Shown here: piece after piece, positions 24,178 through 31,648 of the stretch | Layout of the letters: every line of letters starts with the position of its first letter | How positions within the stretch are numbered: the first letter of the stretch is position 1 | Assembly (NCBI GenBank): GCA_012959865.1 | Contig: DUCH01000087.1 | Coordinates: 1-35,135, forward strand | Source of the DNA: Myxococcales bacterium | GTDB taxonomy: Bacteria; Myxococcota_A; UBA9160; UBA4427 | DNA length: 35,135 nucleotides | Reading direction: 5' to 3' | Notes under the pieces: generated by a model | Databases searched by the model: none | Seen by the model: only the letters and a program-made list of their open reading frames with translations | Told to the model about the DNA's origin: nothing | Position numbers and translations under genes: made by a program

Positions 24178-25044
24178 CTAGATCCGTGCGATAATTTCGT
24201 CGCCAAAGCGCGCGATGCCGTCGAGTTTCTCCTGCAGCACATCGGGATTCGCGCCATAGAAGAGCCAGGGCATGGTGGTGAAATGTGTCGCTCCCAGATC
24301 GGCGACGCGCCGGTAGCCGTCGAGATCGTAGGCGTCGTTGCAAGTCACCAGAATCTCAAAGGGGTCGGCAGCCCTTTCGCTCTCGGCCCGAAGCTTCAGA
24401 ACTCGGGGGATGAGTTCGGCGAGTTCTGCGGTGCTGTGCAAATCCGAAATCCAGCCGTCGCCCCGGGTCACCGCCCGGCGAATCGCTGGAGCCGAGAAGC
24501 CGCCGACATAGATTGGAATCGGCCGCTCGGGAACGGGACTCATCTCCAAAGGCGAGAAGGTATAATTTTTGCCTCGATGCTCCACCCATCCGCCCTGCCA
24601 GACCCGACGCAACACGTCGATCATTTCGTCGGTGCGCTCGCCCCGCCCTTCAAAGCGCTGCCCCAGCAATTCGAACTCTTCGCGCATCCAGCCGACGCCG
24701 ATTCCGAGCTCGGCGCGACCGCCCGAAAGTACCCCAGCGGTCCCCACGGTCTTGGCCACCAGAAATGGGTTGCGCATGGCCAATACAAAGACGCTCGTAA
24801 AGAACCGAATTCGTTCGGTTACCGCGGCCATCGCCCCAATAGCCACCCAGGGATCGGGCCAATTCGTAAAGGGCGGCCAGCGCGGCGCGCCGTCCGCGGT
24901 ATAGGGATAGGGGGTCTCCAGCTTCTCGGGCTGGATGACGTGATCCGAAAGCGTGACTCTCGCAAAGCCCGCCGCCTCGGCGGCTCGGGCCATGGGAGCG
25001 AGATGAGTCGCGTCGCTGAAAGCTCCCGAAACTCCAAACTCCAT
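24178..25044 (-). CDS. LLM-class F420-dependent oxidoreductase
   Basis: The product is 288 residues. ATG 25044 follows TAGGAAA and opens the typical MEFGVSGAFSDATHLAPMARAAEAAGF. A longer frame reaching 25509 has no family character. Conserved LLM segments include FARVTLSDHVI, AVTERIRFFTSVFVLAMRNPFLVAKTVGTAGVLSGGRAELGIG with a GVGWMREEFE loop, RPIPIYVGG, and the C-terminal RVADLGATHFTTMPW. The TIM-barrel family uses F420 or FMN to oxidise or reduce small molecules. The LGIGVGWMREEFE pattern is typical of the TIGR03619-like F420-dependent group. The gene converges on the SDR gene with 49 bp between. No F420 biosynthesis gene is in the window. Confidence 0.92.
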   Translation of the reverse strand: MEFGVSGAFSDATHLAPMARAAEAAGFARVTLSDHVIQPEKLETPYPYTADGAPRWPPFTNWPDPWVAIGAMAAVTERIRFFTSVFVLAMRNPFLVAKTVGTAGVLSGGRAELGIGVGWMREEFELLGQRFEGRGERTDEMIDVLRRVWQGGWVEHRGKNYTFSPLEMSPVPERPIPIYVGGFSAPAIRRAVTRGDGWISDLHSTAELAELIPRVLKLRAESERAADPFEILVTCNDAYDLDGYRRVADLGATHFTTMPWLFYGANPDVLQEKLDGIARFGDEIIARI

Positions 25045-25262
25045 TTTCCTAGTCTTAACCCAGCCCCCACGGACCCGCACGATTTCGAACCTGGAAACCC
25101 GGGCTATCCGGCTCGGGCGAGGAACCTGAAATTCGCCTTTTTTCTCACTTATCGCGAATGTAAACAAGAAAAAGCTAGGCCACTGGACCGACTTCCCGGA
25201 TAATGGATTGAGTGCCCAAGTAACTTGGGTTGGGCTCAAGGCCGTGAGGTGCGTGAAGAAGT

Positions 25263-25598
25263 ATGTCTGCGACAGGTGAATTTCAACGGTATCTCGCAAC
25301 TGCGCTGGCGGTCCTGCCCCAGCGCGGCGATGCGGGCGGCCTGGACCCCGGGCTGACTCGGCTACGCGCCGAACTTGAATCTGCCCAAGTCGAGCCGGAG
25401 GCTTCCCTGGCCGAGTGCGCGGAACGCGCGATTCGGGCGCTGGAGTTTTTCTGGAGTGACGAAGCAATCTGCGCAAATTCTGCTGCACTGCTGCCGGATC
25501 TACGGGCAAGCGCCGAAGATCTCCGCTCGATCAGTCAAATCATAGTCGGGCAGACCGGCCCGGCTGCCGATAGGAATTCACCCACACAGGAATCTTGA
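25263..25598 (+). CDS. Small unknown soluble protein
   Basis: The product is 111 residues, alanine-, leucine- and glutamate-rich and probably all helical (for example LTRLRAELESAQVEPEASLAE and AECAERAIRALEFFW). A GAAGAAG stretch precedes ATG 25263. The following protease frame begins within a few bases of its stop codon, which suggests the two are linked. I do not recognise a family. Codon use is like the neighbours. The opposite frame over the same bases is Arg/Pro-rich, so this strand is the better reading. It could be a small regulatory or structural protein, but nothing directly supports a function. Confidence 0.55.
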   Translation: MSATGEFQRYLATALAVLPQRGDAGGLDPGLTRLRAELESAQVEPEASLAECAERAIRALEFFWSDEAICANSAALLPDLRASAEDLRSISQIIVGQTGPAADRNSPTQES

Positions 25599-25651
25599 AC
25601 GAAGTCCGGACGCGTCGAAGCGAAGCGCTGGCCGGTACAACCGAGAGAAAC

Positions 25652-26806
25652 ATGCTGGGATTTCGCACTTCAAAATCAGAGCACCGCGATCGGCGATCGA
25701 GCCCGGGTTCAGCCGCGAGCCGATGGGCGAGCGCCGGATGGCTGCCAGCGCCTCTGCTCGGCGCTCTCTTTCTGATCGCGCTCCCCCAGTTTTCGGCCCA
25801 GGCGGTGATCCTCTCGGCAGGCGATGGTACGGGGAACACTACAGCGCCCGCCGACGATCCGGGCTTCGCCAGCGTCGGCAAAGTCAATGGACTTTCCGGG
25901 GTCTACCTTGGCAACGGCTGGGTTCTCACAGCCAATCATGTGGGCTTTGGCCCCATGGAATTCGGCGGCGTCACGTATCCCGCCGTACCCGGCTCCTGGC
26001 AACGGCTCGTGGGGAGCGGGCCCAACCCCCCCGACCTCTCCCTCTTGCGCATGGTGGGAGACCCGGGGCTTCCCGTTACCGCGCTGGCCACGGCGCCTCC
26101 GCCGCTGGGCAGCGAAGTCGTCATGATTGGCCGCGGGCTCAGTCGAGGATCCGCAATCACCTGGACGAGTACCGAGGGTTGGCATTGGACAAGCCCCATG
26201 GTGAAACGCTGGGGGAAAAATCGGGTCACCACCACCGGGTCGTCCATTGTCGATACCGAGAGCATTACGATGAATTTCGACTCCCCCGGTCCGGCGGCAG
26301 TGGCCGACGAAGCCCATGTGGCCGTCGGCGATTCCGGGGGCGGGGTTTACTGGAAATCCGGCGGGATCTGGTATCTCTCGGGCACCCTGTTCGTTTCACT
26401 CGCCTTTGCGAGTCAGCCCTCGAATACATCGCTCTTTGGCAATGCCACCGGAGCTGTGGATACCTCGGCTTACCGAACCGAAATTCTGGGTATCATCTCG
26501 GTTCCGGCCTGCAACAACGGACTCGATGACGATCTGGACGGCCAGATCGACTTCGGCGCGGATCCGGGCTGTGACGACGCAAACGACACCTCGGAGCAAT
26601 CAGCCGCTCTTGTCTGCGACGACGGACTGGACAATGACCTTGACGGATTCATCGACTTTCCCGCCGATGCCGGGTGCGCTTCGTCCATTTTTCCGACCGA
26701 GAATCCCACGGTCCCAGCGCTCTCCTTCTGGCCATCGGCATTCTTTACGGGTTCGCTTCTGGCCATCGGGTTCTACCGGGCTCGCCGTGGCCCCGCTTCC
26801 GCCTAG
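25652..26806 (+). CDS. Secreted trypsin-like serine protease with Ca-binding-like repeats and C-terminal sorting helix
   Basis: The product is 384 residues from ATG 25652. A TTG at 25595 that overlaps the previous stop codon is possible. A basic N-region and hydrophobic stretch end near FSAQA at residue 51. The catalytic triad is visible: His96 in LTANHVG, Asp128 in PPDLSLLRM and Ser228 in AVGDSGGGVYW. After the protease domain come two Asp-rich cysteine-bearing repeats, CNNGLDDDLDGQIDFGADPGC and CDDGLDNDLDGFIDFPADAGC, which look calcium-binding. The end is VPALSFWPSAFFTGSLLAIGFYRARR, a short motif, a hydrophobic helix and arginines, as in IPTL/PEP-CTERM-like sorting signals. The enzyme should act on the cell surface. 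The substrate is unknown. Confidence 0.9.
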   Translation: MLGFRTSKSEHRDRRSSPGSAASRWASAGWLPAPLLGALFLIALPQFSAQAVILSAGDGTGNTTAPADDPGFASVGKVNGLSGVYLGNGWVLTANHVGFGPMEFGGVTYPAVPGSWQRLVGSGPNPPDLSLLRMVGDPGLPVTALATAPPPLGSEVVMIGRGLSRGSAITWTSTEGWHWTSPMVKRWGKNRVTTTGSSIVDTESITMNFDSPGPAAVADEAHVAVGDSGGGVYWKSGGIWYLSGTLFVSLAFASQPSNTSLFGNATGAVDTSAYRTEILGIISVPACNNGLDDDLDGQIDFGADPGCDDANDTSEQSAALVCDDGLDNDLDGFIDFPADAGCASSIFPTENPTVPALSFWPSAFFTGSLLAIGFYRARRGPASA

Positions 26807-27717
26807 TCGATCAGCCGCACCTTGTAGTTTCCGCGGCGTTCGTCGAAATCCAGATCCACGCATCCTTCATCTTCGGCGTGCTCTAGAAGTTCGGCAAAAT
26901 TTCGGTAGCCCAGGTAGCTCTCGTTGAAGCTCGGATAGACCCGACGAATGGTTTGCTTGATCATTGAACCCCAAATTTGGTCGTAGTCCTGGGAGAGCGA
27001 TTCCACGATCTCCATCAACTGATCGATGGCCTCGGGTTTTCGATCGCCGTCTCCCGGCGTAGTCTTGTCGGGAAGCTCGCGCTTCTCGGCCTTGCCGGGC
27101 TTACCGGGCTGATCGGCCTTACCGGGCTGATCGGCCTTCGGGCTCGGCGCTGGCTTCTCGGCCTTCGGGCCCGCAGGCGCATTCCGTGCGCGCCCCCCCG
27201 GGCTCTTCGCGCTCTTTTTGCGCTCGCGATTCGAACCGCCCTTTTCCTGCACTCGAACGAGATCGTCGTAGTAAATGAATTCGTCGCAGCCCGAAATTAG
27301 GAGATTCGAGGTGGATTGTTTGACCCCGCAGCCCAACACCCTCTTGTCGTTTTCCTTGAGTTTCGAAACCAAGGGCGAAAAATCGCTATCCCCGGTGAGC
27401 AACGCGAAAAAGTCGATATGGGTCTTTGAGTAACAAAGGTCCAAAGCGTCCACGACCATATGAATATCCGCACTGTTCTTTCCGCTCGCCTTGCTGCGCG
27501 GAATATCGATCAACTCGATGCCGTGGGTATGGAAGTCCCGCACGTCGTCGCGGTAATTGCTCCAATCGCAATAGGCCCGCTTCACCACGATGCGCCCCTT
27601 CTCGAGCAGGCGCTTCAGGATCAAGTCGATTTTGAACCGACCGCCCTTCATATCGCGCACACCCAGGGCGAGGTTTTCGAAATCGACAAATACGGCTATC
27701 AGGGGTTCTTCGGACAT
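26803..27717 (-). CDS. NYN-domain (LabA-like) RNase with OST-HTH/LOTUS C-terminus
   Basis: The product is 304 residues. Residues about 5-150 form a NYN (PIN-like) domain: Asp12 and Asn15 in VFVDFENLA, Asp84 and Asp90 in NSADIHMVVDA, and Asp110/Asp112 in LLTGDSDFSPLV, the usual metal-binding acids of this RNase-like fold. A Lys/Pro/Gly/Ala-rich linker (about 160-225) contains two perfect KADQPG units encoded by an 18-bp repeat. Residues about 225-304 resemble an OST-HTH/LOTUS domain (WGSMIKQTIRRVYPSFNESYLGYRNFAELL), which binds RNA. The combination is known in bacteria and eukaryotes, and suggests RNA cleavage or sequestration. The stop codon overlaps that of the convergent protease gene. Confidence 0.92.
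   Translation of the reverse strand: MSEEPLIAVFVDFENLALGVRDMKGGRFKIDLILKRLLEKGRIVVKRAYCDWSNYRDDVRDFHTHGIELIDIPRSKASGKNSADIHMVVDALDLCYSKTHIDFFALLTGDSDFSPLVSKLKENDKRVLGCGVKQSTSNLLISGCDEFIYYDDLVRVQEKGGSNRERKKSAKSPGGRARNAPAGPKAEKPAPSPKADQPGKADQPGKPGKAEKRELPDKTTPGDGDRKPEAIDQLMEIVESLSQDYDQIWGSMIKQTIRRVYPSFNESYLGYRNFAELLEHAEDEGCVDLDFDERRGNYKVRLID
27103..27138. repeat. 18-bp perfect tandem duplication within the NYN linker
   Basis: ACCGGGCTGATCGGCCTT occurs twice (27103-27120 and 27121-27138) in the plus-strand reading, and on the coding strand it adds KADQPG units. Degenerate relatives of the unit surround it, so the whole linker may have grown by duplication. Confidence 0.9.
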
Positions 27718-27813
27718 GGAGACCTCGAGTTGGGGTGGAGATTCCTCCCTCCACCGGGATCGCGCGGGCTGTCATGAGGGGCAAAGAACGATTCGGACAA
27801 TCGGCCCGGAAAC

Positions 27814-27845
27814 AGACTCTACACTCGAAAATTCGAAACGAGTCT
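27814..27845. promoter_or_regulatory. Nested inverted repeat, operator candidate
   Basis: An inner perfect palindrome TCGAA-AA-TTCGA (27825-27836) sits inside outer arms AGACTC (27814-27819) and GAGTCT (27840-27845). The outer spacing is 5 and 3 bases. It is about 250 bp upstream of the regulator gene and 100 bp upstream of the NYN gene. A dimeric regulator site is plausible. Confidence 0.45.
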
Positions 27846-28033
27846 AGCAGCCCAGGGACACCGCGCGGCGAAGCTCCAAGCGATGGGCATAGCCCCCAAT
27901 CGATCGGCTTTTGACAGCGAGAAGCCAATAACAGACCGGTAGCGGAGCGATGGACCTGGGGTGCAGTTTCCCCCAACCGAACACTTTCGGACACATATCG
28001 ACGGAAGGCGCCCCCCGCCAGATGGATTAATTC

Positions 28034-28062
28034 TTGTATTCCTAACACGTCCGGAGTAAAAG
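28034..28062 (+). promoter_or_regulatory. Weak sigma70-like promoter candidate
   Basis: TTGTAT (28034-28039) is followed after 17 bases by TAAAAG (28057-28062), 34 bases before the ATG of the regulator gene. The ribosome site AAGGAG is at 28085-28090. The match to consensus is only partial. Confidence 0.25.
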
Positions 28063-28096
28063 CAAAACAGAGAAAGCCCGGAGCAAGGAGTCGCCT

Positions 28097-29353
28097 ATGC
28101 GCGGCAACGTTCTCGTGGTCGATGATCAGTCCCTGTCCCGCACCGCCCTCGCGAATGACTTGCGTGACGGCGGCTTTGAGGTCCAAGAGGCGAGCAACGG
28201 CGTCGAGGGCTGGGCACGGTTCTGCCAGCGGGCACCCGATGTCGTGGTCACCGATCTCGTAATGCCCGCATCCGATGGCCTTGACCTCCTCAGCCGGATC
28301 CGATCTCGATCCGATATCCCAGTCATCCTTTTTTCTGCCCACGGAACGGTTCAGACCACCGCTGCTGCCTTCAAGGCCGGCGCCCAGGACTTTCTGGCCG
28401 CCGATGACCTCGCGGGCGAAGACATCGTCGAACGCGTCGCGCGGGCATTGGCAGCGGTCGAAGGTGACCGCGAAGACTCTCCGATGTATCGGTATTTCGT
28501 GGGTCAGACCCCCTCACTGAAGAGGCTGCGTACGCAGCTCACCGCTCTGGCTCCATTGGCTTCCCCGGTTTTGGTGCTCGGACAACGTGGGACCGGACGA
28601 GATACTGCGGTTCGCGCCCTCCACGAACTTGGCGCAACCGCTGGGGGAAGCTTCGTGAGAATCGCTTCCGCTGCCCCAGTCCCTGACTTGTCCGCACCCT
28701 TCCCTGCGGCCCTCTACCTAGATGGATTGGAGGGCCTTACACCAGAAATGCGCACGACGTGGTTTCTTCGAATCGCCGATGCCCGCCGTCGCGGCTACGG
28801 AAAGACCCGACGAATTTTCATCTCGAGCACTTGGCTCGCCGACCGTTGGCGCGCTGACTCAACTTTCGCGACAGAACTTGGCGTTTGTCTCCTGAACTCG
28901 GCGGTCGAACTTCCCGCACTCTCCAGTTACCGGGAAGATCTACCCGAAATCGCCCAAATGCTCTGCGGACGAATTTCGGAACGCCTGAGCCGGAAGCTGC
29001 GCCTCTCTCCCGCAGCGTTGCGCCTTGTCAGCGAGCACGAGTGGACGGGCCAGAGCCGCGAAGTGGAGCACTTGATTGAGCGCGCGGCGCACTTCTCCTC
29101 TGGCCAGCAGATACGACGGGAGACTCTCGCGGCCGTAATCCAGGAAAATTCTGAAAGCGTTGCGCGCTACCGAGAACTGCGCCGCGAAGGTGAATTCACC
29201 GATCTAACTCGAACCCTTCAAAACTCCGGCGGAAATATCGCGCTTACGGCCCGGCGACTCAATCGTAGCCGAGGGGCCGTCTATCGAATGATCAGAAAAT
29301 ACGGAATTCCTCTTCGACCAGCATCTGAAGCAAAGAAACCCACTCGAAACTGA
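28097..29353 (+). CDS. NtrC-like response regulator with a degenerate AAA+ domain
   Basis: The product is 418 residues. The receiver domain has Asp9/Asp10, phospho-acceptor Asp53 in VVTDLVMPASDG and Ser80 in ILFSAHG, but the usual Lys of the KP motif is missing (DFLAADD). The next 210 residues align with a sigma54-activator ATPase. However, the Walker A loop reads GQRGTGRDT (162-170) with Arg in place of Lys, and the Walker B segment reads ALYLDGLEGL (205-214) with Gly for Glu. The stretch with the sigma54-contacting GAFTGA loop is absent, about 30 residues shorter. A Fis-type helix-turn-helix (NIALTARRLNRSRGAVYRMIRKY) ends the protein. It probably binds DNA without activating sigma54 RNA polymerase. 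It is the first gene of the RND/kinase operon. Confidence 0.93.
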   Translation: MRGNVLVVDDQSLSRTALANDLRDGGFEVQEASNGVEGWARFCQRAPDVVVTDLVMPASDGLDLLSRIRSRSDIPVILFSAHGTVQTTAAAFKAGAQDFLAADDLAGEDIVERVARALAAVEGDREDSPMYRYFVGQTPSLKRLRTQLTALAPLASPVLVLGQRGTGRDTAVRALHELGATAGGSFVRIASAAPVPDLSAPFPAALYLDGLEGLTPEMRTTWFLRIADARRRGYGKTRRIFISSTWLADRWRADSTFATELGVCLLNSAVELPALSSYREDLPEIAQMLCGRISERLSRKLRLSPAALRLVSEHEWTGQSREVEHLIERAAHFSSGQQIRRETLAAVIQENSESVARYRELRREGEFTDLTRTLQNSGGNIALTARRLNRSRGAVYRMIRKYGIPLRPASEAKKPTRN

Positions 29354-29359
29354 GCCCCG

Positions 29360-31648
29360 GTGCATCACCTCACAGATTTTTCCCTCCGCAGACAACGACT
29401 GACTCTCACGATATTGCTGGGAATCAGCATTTTTCTGGCCTTCGGCATCCCCAAGGTCAAGCCGGCCTTCGGCTTTCGGGTTCTCGTCGGAGACGATCAC
29501 CCGGCAATTCGAACACTCGACAGCATGATCGAGGAATTTTCTGGGGGACTCCCCGTCCAAATCGCATGGCAGTGCGGACCCGGCCATCCGTGCGAAAGTG
29601 TTTTCGATGCGATTTCCCTGGCAATGGCCGATACCGTCACCCGCCAACTCTCCCTCACCGAACGCATTCGCGATGTCCAGGGGCCGACGAACGCGCCCCT
29701 TCTGCTTCCCGCCGAAGGGGGCTTTCGCGTTCGTCACTTCTTTGAAAACGGAAAACTGGCGGAAGACTCCGAAACTCTGATTCTTCATGCGCTTCGCGAC
29801 CCGCTCTGGACAGGAAACCTGATTACAGAGGACGGGCTAATCGGAGTCATCGTACTTCAGCCGAGCGACAATCGTGCCTCTACGGATCGCAGAGTAATGG
29901 ATGCCATCACCCAAGCCCTTGCGCCCTTTGAAGCCCGCGGATTTACCTACCATCTCGCTGGAGAAGCACCGCGGATTGCTGCGGGTGAAGGACTTTCCAA
30001 AAGCACTTCCCGTTTGATCCCAGTACTGGTTTCCCTCATCTTCGTAGTGCTTTTTTTCTTGACGCGTTCATTTCCTCACAGCTTGATCACCATGGCCACC
30101 ATGGGACTCGCGCTGGCCTGGACCCTGGGAGCACTCGGATGGCTCGGATGGCCCCAGGATGGAATGCTGGAGGTGCTGGCTCCGTTGATCATGGTCGTCG
30201 GAGTCTGCGATGCGATTCACCTTCTGGGACGATATGCGGAACGGACCCGATCATTCTTGACTTCAGCGTCTGCCCAGACCGCCATGCGTGAAGCTGTCAC
30301 TGAGGTAGGACCCGCTTGTTTGATCACCACCCTCACCACCGCTGGAGCGTTTCTCTCATTTACCACCAGTACCCTCGATACATTCGTTCGGTTCGGATTC
30401 ATCTCGGCTCTCGGAGTCGTCATCTGCCTCCTGCTCACATTTACGTTGCTCCCTCTCCTGACCTGTCACTTTTCCAAATCCGCCGAAGAATTAGACATCA
30501 ACTTGCGAAAATGGAACCTTTTTCTCAAGGCGATTTGGCAGACCAACGAGCGTCGAACCGGCGCACTTCTAGCGACGGCCTGCCTGTCGCTGATCTTTTT
30601 TGGATTCGGCTGGCTGAACTACTTGAAGGCCGACCAAAACTGGCTTGAATCGTGGGGGGAACAGAGCGTCCTTACCCAATCGATCCGATTTTTCGAGAGC
30701 AATCTCGGTCAGTCCCAAAAACTCGAGTTGCAAATCAGCCTTCCACCCGAAGTCCGAATCGAGGACCCGACTACGCTGAAGACAATCCGTTCACTTTCGA
30801 ATTCCCTTGCCGGCATCGAGGGACTCGGGCCTGGCACCAGCATTCTCTCCTTCTTGGAACGAATCAACAAGTTCCTGAATGACGGGGAAGACAACTTGCA
30901 CGGCGAGAGCGCGTCTATACAGGCCAACGCCGAACTGTTCGAACTCATCGCACTCGACGACCCCGAACAACTCGCTCGATGGGTCAGCTTGAATCGATCG
31001 AAGCTGAGAATTTCCTTCCCGGCATCCGAGATGTCCCACAGCGAACGCAGCCGACTGATGGAGAAAGTCGAAGAATTTATTGATCGGGATTTTCCCTCGG
31101 GCTGGGAAAGCAGCCTCACGGGAGGCGTAGCCCTTAGTCGGGACTGGACTCGAGACGTCCAAGACACCCAGCACCGCAGTTTCCCTGTTGCTTTTATCAT
31201 CGTGTTTCTCCTGGCTTCTGGTTTTTTTCGCTCATGGAAGCTCGGATTGGCTGCGATGGTGCCGGTGTTGCTACCGGTGGTGGCCGTACTGGGTTCCATG
31301 GGCTGGCTGGGAATGAGCCTTGACGTCGCCCGGGCGATGATCGCCGCTATTGTGATCGGGGTGGGGGTCGACGACGCCATCCATTTTCTTTCGCATTACA
31401 AGAAACAAAGAGAAAAAGGTATCGATAGCCGCTCCGCTGTACGAGAGGCGTTGCTTCATACCGGACGGGCCATCGCGATTACATCCGTCGCACTCGCCTT
31501 GGGATTCTTTGCGTTGATGATGTCGGCTTGGCAAACGATCGCTAGCTTCGGCTTCTACGTGGCCTTGGCGATCATTGGCGCATTGCTGGCCACATTTTTC
31601 GTCCTTCCGGCTCTGATCCTGAGCATTGAGTCGAGGAATCAACGTTGA
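29360..31648 (+). CDS. RND superfamily exporter (MMPL/HAE3-like)
   Basis: The product is 762 residues, starting at GTG 29360, 6 bp after the regulator stop codon. The layout is helix 1 (residues about 14-30), a large periplasmic loop (SGGLPVQIAWQCGPGHPCESVFDAI), five helices, helix 7, a second loop, and five more helices. Both halves keep the relay-type acid motif: VVGVCDAIHLLGRYAE in the first and VIGVGVDDAIHFLSHYKK in the second. Such proteins use the proton gradient to move hydrophobic molecules, typically with an outer-membrane or LolA-like partner. The partner gene is two positions downstream. The kinase frame starts within its stop codon (TTGA overlap), so the operon is translationally linked. 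Confidence 0.93.
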   Translation: MHHLTDFSLRRQRLTLTILLGISIFLAFGIPKVKPAFGFRVLVGDDHPAIRTLDSMIEEFSGGLPVQIAWQCGPGHPCESVFDAISLAMADTVTRQLSLTERIRDVQGPTNAPLLLPAEGGFRVRHFFENGKLAEDSETLILHALRDPLWTGNLITEDGLIGVIVLQPSDNRASTDRRVMDAITQALAPFEARGFTYHLAGEAPRIAAGEGLSKSTSRLIPVLVSLIFVVLFFLTRSFPHSLITMATMGLALAWTLGALGWLGWPQDGMLEVLAPLIMVVGVCDAIHLLGRYAERTRSFLTSASAQTAMREAVTEVGPACLITTLTTAGAFLSFTTSTLDTFVRFGFISALGVVICLLLTFTLLPLLTCHFSKSAEELDINLRKWNLFLKAIWQTNERRTGALLATACLSLIFFGFGWLNYLKADQNWLESWGEQSVLTQSIRFFESNLGQSQKLELQISLPPEVRIEDPTTLKTIRSLSNSLAGIEGLGPGTSILSFLERINKFLNDGEDNLHGESASIQANAELFELIALDDPEQLARWVSLNRSKLRISFPASEMSHSERSRLMEKVEEFIDRDFPSGWESSLTGGVALSRDWTRDVQDTQHRSFPVAFIIVFLLASGFFRSWKLGLAAMVPVLLPVVAVLGSMGWLGMSLDVARAMIAAIVIGVGVDDAIHFLSHYKKQREKGIDSRSAVREALLHTGRAIAITSVALALGFFALMMSAWQTIASFGFYVALAIIGALLATFFVLPALILSIESRNQR

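Larger units (their letters stand above)
27718..28096. promoter_or_regulatory. Divergent regulatory region between the NYN gene and the regulator operon
   Basis: These 379 bases lie between two outward-pointing genes. The region holds the nested dyad at 27814-27845, a TTGACA hexamer at 27911-27916 with no partner -10 box, and the weak promoter candidate at 28034-28062. No other gene is supported: frames crossing it run antisense into the flanking genes. Confidence 0.5.

Noticed and set aside
25045-25509. N-terminal extension of the LLM oxidoreductase to 25509
   Set aside because: The extension has no family similarity and a proper start with AGGAAA exists at 25044.
27911-27916. TTGACA as a promoter -35 box
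   Set aside because: No -10 hexamer lies at 16-18 bases on the plus strand.
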